Shown: positions 16,560-26,340 of the stretch, in pieces
Position numbering within the stretch: position 1 is the stretch's first letter
Layout of the letters: each line of letters opens with the position of its first letter
Assembly: GCF_047663525.1 (NCBI RefSeq)
Contig: NC_092589.1
Location: forward strand, 29,695,001-29,759,000
Direction: 5' to 3'
Origin: Anas platyrhynchos
Lineage: Eukaryota > Chordata > Aves > Anseriformes > Anatidae
Length of the DNA stretch: 64,000 bases
Program-made: the position numbers and the translations under genes
The notes under the pieces: generated by a model
Databases searched by the model: none
What the model was told of the DNA's origin: nothing
Seen by the model: the letters and a program-made list of their open reading frames with translations, nothing else

Positions 16560-17308
16560 CAGCACAAAGCCACCTGCAAATTCCTTTCCCACAGGAACCA
16601 TGCAGTAAAGAAAACTGTCTAAAATGCATGATGTGTAGATGTTGTGTTTAGCAGCCTTCCATCCAATTGCTACCTTATTGCTGTGCTATTTGAATTGCGA
16701 CAAAACTACAGCACTATATAGTAATGCTCTCTTTTTTCTCATAATTTATTACATAAAACCTGAAGTAGTTCAGGCTGTATGTCACTGCACAGCATTAATT
16801 TACTTGTTGAGTTCCAACTCCTAATACTTTAAAGACACCAAATGGAAATTAGTCCTAGCCCCAAACATTCTAAACAATGGTATTACTCGTTGTTTTTTTT
16901 AAGTGTTGCAAGAAAAGAAAAGACACTCCATTTCTTTGAACAGACAATCTACTAAGACACTGTACTACAAAGAATTATTTTGAAGAATAGTTGTTTATTG
17001 TATCCTAGAGGAGAGAGGACACTGCTGGGAAGAAGCTAAGAACAAAAGAGCATGTCAGACAAGTAGTACTTCCAAAGATACCCTTCAGGCAGTCTTTTCA
17101 GTGCTGGATCTAGTACAAAGTTGTTTGTTAACTGATTTGTTGGGTACTATCTGTGAATTTTATCTTGATGATGTCTGTCTTTAGAGGTTAGTGTCTCTCC
17201 TCCAGCATCCAGAATTATATTGCAGGTTTAAGAGTTACAGGTATATCAGTTGTTTTGTTGTTCGAGATCATTACTGTAGTATGGAAAGGTATCTTAAGAC
17301 AGTCTCTT
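16560..17308. other. Non-coding stretch with possible 3' UTR of the minus-strand gene
   Basis: Between the ERV edge and the stop codon of the FGase-like gene. On the minus strand an AATAAA (plus strand TTTATT at 16994-16999) stands about 310 bases after the stop codon and could serve polyadenylation. Nothing else was recognised. Confidence 0.4.
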
Positions 17309-18259
17309 TCAGCATGGCAGAAATTCATGGTTGGATTGGCTACAGTAATTAGTTTGCCAGAATTTCATTACAGCTCTTGCTAATGCTTTACAGAATCTGA
17401 GACGCTCTTCAGGTGCCCTAACCCACTGGGGTAGCTCCAACTGAATGGCATCAACGGCACCAGAATCACGGGAGCCAAAAGTCTTTGTTATGTATCCACC
17501 ACTATAATAGTTCCCATTATTGGGGCTAGGATTGGATGGAGAAGGCACACAAACATAACTGTTATTTTGTTCTTCAATATATTTACCCAAACTTCTGTTC
17601 CCTGCAAGCAGAGTCTCAAAAGACACACTAACTAGCTGATTGGCCAGATATCTAATGGAGGAACATGACGCAGAAAAGACACCAGAATTAAGGGAAGTTT
17701 TTGAAACTGTGTAGCCTAGTTCTATCCACTGTTCAGGATGTGCTTGTCCATGGATATCCAGAATCAGGCCCCTTGTCATCTGTGATTTTGCAGTGGTCAA
17801 AAATCCCATATAATCCTCCCAGGCCTGTTCTGCTTGGGGAATTCCAAAGGCGGCTTCTTCCTTTTCCCTGTTAGCATCCATCTTGAACCTCTGTAGGTGA
17901 TTTATAATGATATGTGGGAAGAAGCCATCAGTAATCTTGTTGATTTCTTCAGCAAGAACCTGAGCCACTTCTATGGTATACCTGTCTTGGTTGGTAGACA
18001 CTTTGCAGTTCTTATAGTCTTGAATGCTTCCAGGAGGACAATCATGAGAGAAAATACAAGAAGATGTCTCTGCATCCCAACAGCCAGCCTTTCGATCAGG
18101 GATGTCTTCAGGTTCCATTGACCCACCATGTGGGACAGAGAGGATCAGGTTCATGTTGCCCACTTGATATTCTGTGAAATTATTATGACCAAATAAAACT
18201 TCTCTGCTGCCAGTGTGTTTCAATAGCAAAGATAAAATGGAAAGGAAGAACGGATGCAT
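17309..18259 (-). CDS. Secreted N-formylglutamate amidohydrolase-like protein (FGase/HutG fold)
   Basis: An uninterrupted reading frame of 316 codons. Residues 4-13 are hydrophobic after a short start, which suits a signal peptide. Conserved FGase-type motifs stand in the expected order: SVPHGG at 41-46, RFKMDANR at 124-131 (compare the R...D.NR of HutG), LILDIHGQAH at 165-174 and QLELPQW at 273-279. His44 and His170 are likely metal ligands. A cysteine cluster (residues 60, 68, 74, 85) and N-glycosylation sequons at N27, N221 and N232 fit an extracellular, disulfide-bonded protein. Known: bacterial members release glutamate from N-formylglutamate in histidine breakdown. The substrate of animal members is not known to me, so only the fold and a hydrolase role are inferred. 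The upstream Met at 18367 lies before a good acceptor and is not preferred. Confidence 0.7.
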   Translation of the reverse strand: MHPFFLSILSLLLKHTGSREVLFGHNNFTEYQVGNMNLILSVPHGGSMEPEDIPDRKAGCWDAETSSCIFSHDCPPGSIQDYKNCKVSTNQDRYTIEVAQVLAEEINKITDGFFPHIIINHLQRFKMDANREKEEAAFGIPQAEQAWEDYMGFLTTAKSQMTRGLILDIHGQAHPEQWIELGYTVSKTSLNSGVFSASCSSIRYLANQLVSVSFETLLAGNRSLGKYIEEQNNSYVCVPSPSNPSPNNGNYYSGGYITKTFGSRDSGAVDAIQLELPQWVRAPEERLRFCKALARAVMKFWQTNYCSQSNHEFLPC

Positions 18260-18308
18260 GATTTTTATTTGCTGCTGGAAGACTTGGCAATAAGGAATAT
18301 GGCAGTAC
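18260..18308 (-). other. 5' UTR part of the FGase-like exon, after a splice acceptor
   Basis: On the minus strand CTGTCTTTTGCTTTTATGTAG ends at 18309 and is a strong acceptor. It implies an exon beginning at 18308 with 49 untranslated bases before the ATG at 18259, and at least one upstream non-coding exon at higher coordinates that was not identified. Confidence 0.5.
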
Positions 18309-18367
18309 CTACATAAAAGCAAAAGACAGATTTTAGATTTTTTACAGCTGGAAACATGAGTGTTCAA

Positions 18368-20907
18368 ATGCTGCTGGAATAATTAGTTACTGGTTAACCT
18401 ATTTTAATTTAACTCCAACTAGCACAAAGAAGAAAAGCACTTACAAGAGAAACAAGGGACTTAGTGTGGCTAGACATAACTAAGAGAATTCTCACAGAAC
18501 AACAGGACAAGGGAAATGGTAGGTTACTGGGCTGCCTTCATTCCCCAAGAACACAGAAGGATTGATTATTTGATCATCTTACCTAATCCCAGTGAATTGC
18601 CAGATCTCAGCAAAATATTTAAAATAAACATTTTCCCACCTAACCTCTGAAACTTGAAGAAAATTCTACCAAGATTTGATAAAACATCTGTATCTCATTG
18701 ACCTGAGTGACATGTCTTTCCATTATCCACATGCTTACAAAATCTAGAGGTTATTTCAACTCAGATCACCACTGGGTTTATCTAAAATAAACAGACTGAT
18801 AAAAATTGAGTGCTACCAAGCCCTATCTCTGTCTGCTCTTCAGGCTGAGTTAATTTCATAGCATCATAGACAGATACCAGTGAGTGCATTATGGAGTGAC
18901 TCTCTCCTCTTTGGTTTTCAAGTTCTTTCTCTTCGACACAGCTAAGGTATTTTTAAGCTCTCACTGACTGACGTTTTTTTGGAAAGCTGCAATTCAGCAA
19001 GGTGCTAAAAGTACTTACTGGTTTGGAGGTATTACATCCCTAAGAAAATCAATTGAGTGTAACCATGTTCGACAGCTGTAAAATGAATGAGTAAAGTCAG
19101 TGAAGAGCAGAATAAGAAAGGATACTTTTACTTCCATGAATTAAAAAAAAAAGCTTCACATAACACAGTCCAGGTGAAGAGTATGTGTGTATTAAATGGG
19201 TGCACTAACAGATGAGGCAGGCTGTGCTGTTGTCTGTATTGCCTTTACCATTAACTCGCCTGTAGAATAGCAGGGGCACAGAGGGACAGCTAAGTAAGAG
19301 AGCTGAATATCTGAAATAATCTGTCCACCACCACGCCTGGCCTGAGCGCATATATTACAGCGGTCAGTAATACTGAGAAGGGAAGCACTAAGGTTCCCAT
19401 CACCTTCATTTCCCCAAGCAGTCTGCACCCACTGACCTGTCTGGGGCTCCCTTCCACTACTGTGTGATGCATTTGTCTTCAAATCTGAAGGAGCAGTAAC
19501 CAGCAAAGGAGGCATCCTACACCCTACCCTTTTAATGCTGCCATAAAGACAGCACAGAGTATCTCTGCTCCCTGCTGTAACTTCTGCAGAGTCTCCTACA
19601 ACCCATGCAGCTCCCATTGGTATGGATGCATCCTCCCACCAGTTTTTCACACTTAAGAAAAGCAGAGAGCAATTTCACCCAGGTGACACAGCAAAATATT
19701 CTTTCCCTACTGTGAAGTCAGCTGTCAGCATCCTTGCTGGCTTTTTAGAAACAACCTCCTCTGCCTACTGGTCTGGTACACATTGGGGTGCCTGTGCACA
19801 AAGAGTGATTATCTTCTTTCTCAGATGAAAGTCATGAGCTAGAATCTGATCCCTGGAAATCTAATCTTGAGTTTTCCTTCAGAGCATAATCAAAAGCTCT
19901 TTTTTTTTTCCTCTCTCCTCTCTCTTATAAAGGATTTTCAGTCCTTTAACATGAGCTTTCAGCTTAAAAAGCTTATCCTCCATTGTTTATGGTTACCTAG
20001 GTTTCCCTGAGGCACAGGCTTATACCAGTTAGTTCACTGTTTGCATTACCAGAAACACAGAGAAAATATTTTCAAGCATTACTCAAAATCCTTTTTATCC
20101 AAGGGACAGACTACAGATAAAAATATAGCACAAGTCACTTATATAAGTCTAGGAATAGCTTACCTCAGGTACAGCGGGCCCCAGCAACAAGTTAAATAAA
20201 TCAACAGCAACAACTCACAGGTGCTGCTCACCTGCCTTAGGATTCAGGTTTCCTTTGCCTCAGGCTCTCAGCTTAAATACAATGACACAGCTGTTCATTT
20301 CCCACTATCGGCCCAGAAATTTGTTGTCACCTGCAGCAGTTCACTTGTCTTTTTACATTTTCTTGTTAATGATTGAATCAGACTTAACACCACTAGATTC
20401 CATTTTAAAAATACCTGCAGACACAGCTTTGTATGGTTCCCAAATGGGAAGAAAGCCACCCAGGCACAGTTCATGCTCTGGGCAAGCTTGGAGAGTGAGA
20501 AGGAAGTTACAAAATTTAGGAGGAAGCTAGAAAATTTACCTGTTTGCCATCTTCTCCATAAGGGGGAGGTTCATGTGAATAAGAAATAATTAAACTCTGA
20601 AGTAGGCTTCAAGATACCTGTTTATCATAGGTAAACTAACATTATTGCAAGTTTTAAAAAATCCTCAATATTTTAAACTGGCAGTAATCACTGTAGGATT
20701 ACTTTGAAGATTTACCTAAAAAGAAAGGGAGAGAGAGCTGTTCCTGACTCCGTGCCTTCAAAAGCGAAACTGAACTGACCATTGCACTCTGTCCAAGCAG
20801 GTCCCTAGAGGCCAGGCTGAGTCATGCAGCTGTGTGGCACAGAGATTTCATCTGCACCTGTATTTATCATTTCACAACTCAGAACTACAAAAAGCTAATA
20901 TATGTAT

Positions 20908-20938
<31 letters not shown>

Positions 20939-20950
20939 CGCTACAAGCTT
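18368..20950. other. Non-coding stretch, one unassigned minus-strand open frame
   Basis: Upstream of the FGase-like gene, so its first exon and promoter may lie here. A minus-strand frame of 152 codons (19650-19192) is open but matches no family known to me and has no clear coding signature. No repeat was recognised apart from the CA run at the right edge. Confidence 0.4.
20908..20933. repeat. (CA)n microsatellite
   Basis: About 13 CA units immediately upstream of the CR1 copy. Confidence 0.95.
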
Positions 20951-20954
20951 AGCA

Positions 20955-21592
20955 TTTAGAGCCAGCAGTGTGCCCTGGCTGCCAGGAGGGCCAACCATAC
21001 CCTGGGGTGCATCAAGCACAGCATTGCTAGTCAGTCGAGGGAGCTGATTGTCCCGCTCTACTCTGCGCTGGTGCAGCCTTACCTCAAGTACTGTGTGCAG
21101 TTCTGGGCACCACAGTACAAGAACATTAAATTGTAGAGTGTCCAGAGGAGGGCGACAAAGGTGGTGAAGGGTCTAGAGGTGAAGACATACAAGGAGTGGC
21201 TAAGGTCACTGGGCCTGTTCAGCCTGGAGAAGAGGAGGCTTAGGGGGGACCTCATCACAGTCTACAGCTTCTTCACGAGGGGGAGTGGAGAGGCAGGTGA
21301 CCTATTCTCTGTAATCACCAGTGATAGGATTCGCAGGAATGGTGTCAAGCTGAGGCAGGGGAAGTTTAGGCTGGACATCAGGAGGGGGTTCTTCACTGAG
21401 AGGGTGGTTGCACGCTGGAACAGGCTCCCCAGTGAAGTAGTCACTGCACCAAGCGTGTCTGAATTTAACAGGTGTTTGGACTGTGCACTTAGTCACATGG
21501 TCTAAACTTTTGGGTAGACCTGTGTGGTGCCAGGAGTTGCATTTGATGATCCTTACGGTTCCCTTCCAACTCAGGATATTCTATGATTCTTT
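20955..21592 (+). mobile_element. CR1 LINE, 5'-truncated 3' end
   Basis: The sequence encodes the C-terminal end of CR1 ORF2: [20 protein letters not shown], then [26 protein letters not shown] and a final segment ending LDCALSHMV. A short 3' UTR ends in GATATTCTATGATTCT, the usual avian CR1 terminus. Apart from a stop near 21135 the frame stays open over 115 codons, so this is one of the younger copies in the window. 5' truncation is normal for target-primed LINE insertion. Confidence 0.9.
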
Positions 21593-21839
21593 TGTTCCCT
21601 ATAATGACATGCCTTTTTAGAGATCGACAGAAACTTGCCACAAGCACCACAGCCACACCAATGGTAAGCTCAGAAAAATTAATGTGATTAATAAAGATAG
21701 ATGTGATTCTTTCATGAACTCTTTTTTGCCACCACTTATATCTTTACTTGCTCCCTAAAAGAAGACCAGAAGGTAAAGCGTAACTAGTCACACTGCCATT
21801 ATTCCACCTGGAAACCATTCAGGCCAATGCTTCCGTCAT

Positions 21840-21865
21840 AAAAATAAATAAATAAATAAATAAAT
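21840..21865. repeat. (AAAT)n microsatellite
   Basis: About six AAAT units. Confidence 0.95.
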
Positions 21866-22864
21866 CTGGTATCTGGATATGAGAATGACACTCTCTTAAT
21901 TCAGGTTATGTATCAGTTGATTAGTAAGCAGGCAAAAAGGCTGCTGCTTATGGAATCATTCATGCTGCATCTAAGAGCACCTGAGTTTCCATTAGAGGTC
22001 TACAAGGCTGTTCTTTACTGGGCACGGTTTGATTTAATCACAGGTTGCAGCTGCAGATAGAAAGTACCACCCAAGGGAAAAATGCACTGATGTAACAGCC
22101 AAATTGGGGCAGGAGGAAAGTAGTTCTGTTACCAACACAGTTAAAGAAGCCTCACTTCCTGGCTCCCTCCCTCAATTTTTCTGATTTCCAAATGAGGGAG
22201 ACCATTAGCTTTTTCTTCAGTGCGGGAAAGACAGACAAATCTACTTCCAAAAAGATTTTCACGGTCTAGGTATATCCCTTGCCTGCATGTCAACCTCATG
22301 CATAGAGGAGACCACAGAGTGCCCCAAGCTCACCCCCCTTCTGTAGCTTTCATGCAAAGGAAACCCTGTACTGAGTGGTATTTGTAAATGATGAACCATA
22401 CATGTCTGTGTGATCAGGCAGCAAGACCCTCATGAAATGGATATTTCTACTTCTAGCTCTTTGTCAAATTACATGAAAATAAATCCATAGGCTCAACGAT
22501 TATTGCAAGTATACATTCAGACAAGTGGCATGAGCATGTTCTTTGTTTAGTAGATCAGGCTAAAAACCAAGTCCCAAATGCATTAACTTTTAAGAAACAA
22601 GTGGAGACTAAATTAGAAAAGAGTGTGTTCACCTCAATGCCTATACACCCTTGGGTGCAGTGACTTTTCATTTTGCATCACACTATGTTAGAAGCTGTTG
22701 TAAAGTCACTGGGATGGCTGGACACCTTGTATTTTATGGTAGGAAGCACAGGTAGAGAAGCCAAGAGAAAAGCCTCCTACCTGCTCCCTCCCTTTGGCCA
22801 TTATTCATTTGGAAAGAGGGATTGTAAGTAAAATTCCAGAAAGAGGGTGATCAGTCCTGAGGGG

Positions 22865-22895
<31 letters not shown>

Positions 22896-22911
22896 AAGAA
22901 AAAAAAAAAAA
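22865..22911. repeat. Poly-A tract, interrupted
   Basis: 29 A residues, CC, then a second A-rich run. No retroelement body was recognised upstream on the plus strand. Confidence 0.9.
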
Positions 22912-23081
22912 GAGTAAAATATGAGTTGGGCAAGAATTTTGTGGTCCTGGCCTTCTTCAGCAAAAGTTCCTTGGCTCCAGTGTTTCTGACTCTGAGACTC
23001 ACCTTATGACTATTTTTAATGTAATCTACAGAAAATAGACAAAAATAGATTAAATCAAATTACACATATAGCATTTAAAAA

Positions 23082-23124
23082 GATGTGGATATATTGTATT
23101 AAAATGATGTGGATATATTGTATT
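23082..23124. repeat. Tandem duplication with 24-base period
   Basis: GATGTGGATATATTGTATT occurs twice, starting at 23082 and 23106, separated by AAAAT. Confidence 0.95.
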
Positions 23125-25333
23125 GCCTACCCTGATTATTGTTCTTCTCAGGAGCAGAATAGTTTAAGGAAAAAAAAAAAGACATGTCAAAACTGATATA
23201 AGAACATATTTTTAAGAGAAGTAATCAAGAATCCAAAATGCAATTGAATTTAAGAGTCCTGGAGTGTGCTAGACATAGACAGAAACATGGGTTGAAAAAA
23301 AATAAAAATAAAAAGATAGTAAAGAGGAATTCAATCGGTATTTTCAGCTTTAAAACATCTTATGGTGTCATCATGGCCAACATATTTCTATGCATTCTTT
23401 ATGCATGCACAATATACTTGAGTTTTAATTCAGTATTGAATTTAAAATTCAGTACTGAATTTAAGCCTTACTGTCCACTGCCTGGAAACATTGCTTTTCT
23501 GCCCTGGTGACTAAGTCACATTCAATATTCCAAATGAGCTCTACAGACTTCAAAATGGCAAGCAGTAAAGCAAATTTACCTGGTAGGTATCAGCTTAGAC
23601 ACATTTCTCACTGCAAATTTTATTTTAATTTAAGTAAGCATACTTTTGGTTAAACTAACAAAAAAAATAGAAAAAGAGGGAAAGGAAAAGGAGTGGGAAA
23701 AGAACTATTACATATTTCGGACTTAAAACTGGTCAATTGTCAATCACTTTACTCCAGACATTGTATTTCTCACTTCTACCTTGAAATTACTGTATTGGAA
23801 CTGCAGCACTAACATCTCAGGATGACTTGTGGTGTGCTTTACGTGACTGGCTTTGGCCCTGATGTGGGAAATGTAATGGCATGCTCTGGCCAGCCCACCG
23901 GAGTGAAAGCAGGACCTCATCAGGACACTTCAGACACATTGCACAAGGATGAGTCCATCTGATAGTTCGCACCTGTAAGGGAAACAGATTAAAACAAGAA
24001 TGCCCTTCCAGGTACTTTAAAATGACCTTATGCTACTGTGCTTATACTATTTACTGTATTTATGCAATATTTATTTATGCTATTTATGGTACTTATGCTA
24101 TCCCATGAGGCCTGGGGAACAGAAATATAGACATATTTAATTTCCTGTTTGTAACTACAAGTGGACCAAACAGTCAAATTCTGTGAAATTTCAGGCAAAG
24201 TACTGCATTTAATTCCTCTTGCTATTTTCCTTTGTACCAAGACAATATCATGATTTTTCAAACGCTTTCCATATGCAGATGTCCTCTAACCAGGATTTAA
24301 TCACCAGCTCCAGAGACCAATACTAAGAGCAGCTTAATAAAGTAGTTAAACATAATGCCAAAAATACATATATAATATCAGAAAATCAATTAAAAAAAAA
24401 AAAAAGACTATTTCAATGCAGTGCTACTTTCTAGAGTGTTGGCAAGTCTTGCGGCTGAGTGATCTCATTGCATGCAGCTGGCAACATGCACACATTCCTG
24501 TATTTGTTTCCATTTTATGAGTACTAACTCAATACATGAAGGTTTTCTTAAGAGTGCAGATAAAATTTGCATAATTCATTATTGTGTGCATAGTCTTTCT
24601 TCGGTTCTAATCCTCTCCCCATTCTTTACTGTTTCTAGACTGCACTTGCTCTCATTAGAAAACATATGAAGACGTATTTCCTGAAGATAGGAAAAATCAT
24701 GAATAAAATCAGTCTGAGACTTTTAGGTTCCAGCACGTGTGTTGCCAATAGGGAGAATTTAAGGCTGGCACTGTAGAGTGCCTTGTAGTCCTAGTCTGTG
24801 GCATGTACAGACCACACATTGGTTATCAAACTACAGTTGACTGCGTTTAATATGTCAAATAGGCAGAATGAGATACTGCAGGTGAATTGTAGCAGATGTT
24901 TAAACAGGAAGTCAATCCCATGCCTGAGATGTCCCTAAACATTAACTAGATCTCTGAAATAAAAATGTTGCTTTCTTGCCTTTTCTATTTGCATAGTTTG
25001 ACTCTTCTTGTAAAATTCCACTTCAAATTTCAGTATGGGATACGGATGTTCCAGGCTTTGTTTTTAATTAAAGCAGTTATAGTAGCATGCATAGACAGAT
25101 TAAAATTTCTAACTTTAAGCACTGATTCTTACAGTTACCCCAGGGTTTTGCTGCAGCAAGGTCTGTCCCTAGCCTCTCCCCTTGTAGTCAGTGACCTACT
25201 TCCACTCTCTCCCCCCTTTCACTGGGTTAGCTGCAGGGCTAAGTCCTCGTTGCACCCTGCAAACTCCGTGCCACCTTTCAGCTCCAGTATACTTGGTGTT
25301 TGCAATTTTCACGTTTGCTGCCTTCAACTGCAG

Positions 25334-25502
25334 GTCACGGTTCCTCTGCTATAATTGAGCTGATCTGCAGTAGTCGCTGTGAGGAGCAGTGGCAGAAGCA
25401 TGACCGGCATCTCGTGGCTCCCGTAGAAAACCGCTTACAGCAAGAGCACAGGCCTGGCTGTTACCACACCTCAGTGCCTGATTCAGCTCTGTTCAGATCT
25501 CC
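25334..25502 (+). other. Candidate exon of unknown gene upstream of EXO1
   Basis: A block of 169 bases lies between a good acceptor (GCTGCCTTCAACTGCAG) and a good donor (GTAAGT). One frame is open across it and includes CEEQWQKHDRHLVAPVENRL. The protein is not recognised. The block could be a late exon of the upstream plus-strand gene, an exon of an unannotated transcript, or chance. It starts about 790 bases before the EXO1 ATG and could also be an alternative 5' exon of EXO1. Confidence 0.35.
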
Positions 25503-25779
25503 GTAAGTTTTTAGCATTTTTAGTGTTTAGATTCTTTACGTCTAGGCATTTTGATGAGGCAACGGACACAAATACATTACACTTAAGTTGTTTTTTCTGT
25601 ATTTTTTTTTTTTTTTTAACTTCTTACTGCCTGAAAATAATTTCTACATCTCAGGGTAAACCCGTGACCAGACAGCCGGGATAAAAAGAACAAAACACAC
25701 ATGCTGAGCGCTGCAATGGCCCAACGTTTGCAGGACGTTGCCCGTACTTTTCTCCAGGCGCAGACAAGCAGCGTTACGG

Positions 25780-26340
25780 AGCGCTGCAGCCACCGCACCC
25801 CATAACCCCATAACAAGGTCCGCTCCCGCCCCCCGCCTCCAAATGGCGGCCACCCCGACGCCTCGCGGGGCATGCCGGGGGCTGTAGTCCGCCGCGGGGA
25901 GGGCGGGGCGAAGGCTGAGCGCGCGCTGCTTGAAAGCCCCGTACGGCCGCCGCGCGGGCAGCGCCTTGGCCTCCCCTTTCCCCCCGCAGCGAGGCCGCGG
26001 CGCGCGGGACCGGCGGCGGTTGGGGCCGTTTCGTCCCCCCTCAGGGAGCCGGGACCGCCGCCCGGGTCTTCGGGGGGCCCCGCGAACGCTTCGGGCTTCC
26101 CCGGCCCGGCGTGGGCAGCGCCATGGGGATCCAGGGCTTGCTGCAGTTCCTGAAGGAGGCCGCCGAGCCCGCGCACGTGAAGAAGTACCGGGGGCAGGCG
26201 GTGGCCGTGGACACCTACTGCTGGCTGCACAAAGGCGCCTATGCCTGCGCCGAGAAGCTGGCCAAGGGGGAGCCGACGGATCAGTAAGTGGCTGTTAGCG
26301 CCTCGCGCGTGGCCGTTATGCAGGCGAGAGGCGCGTTAGC
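25780..26340 (+). promoter_or_regulatory. CpG island and presumed promoter of EXO1
   Basis: Against an AT-rich background this stretch is strongly G+C rich and dense in CG dinucleotides, covering about 340 bases before and 220 bases after the EXO1 start codon. Such islands mark housekeeping promoters. No TATA box stands at a suitable place. The exact transcription start cannot be read from the sequence. Long open frames here on both strands are composition artefacts. Confidence 0.8.
26123..26283 (+). CDS. EXO1: EXO1 coding exon 1
   Basis: 161 bases, residues 1-53 plus two bases. It contains the N-terminal motif with Gly2, which becomes the free N-terminus in Rad2-family nucleases, and D30 in VAVDTYCW. 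The donor is GTAAGT. The exon is very GC-rich, unlike the rest of the gene, because it lies in the CpG island. Confidence 0.95.

Larger units (their letters stand above)
21593..25333. other. AT-rich intergenic stretch with simple repeats
   Basis: No gene or exon with WD40 or other recognisable character was found. It holds an (AAAT)n run, a long A tract, a 24-base tandem duplication and an 18-base palindrome, listed separately. Confidence 0.45.

Noticed and set aside
25616-26230. 204-codon minus-strand open frame over the EXO1 promoter
   Set aside because: It overlaps the CpG island and EXO1 exon 1 antisense, is Pro/Gly/Arg/Ala-rich and has no family resemblance.
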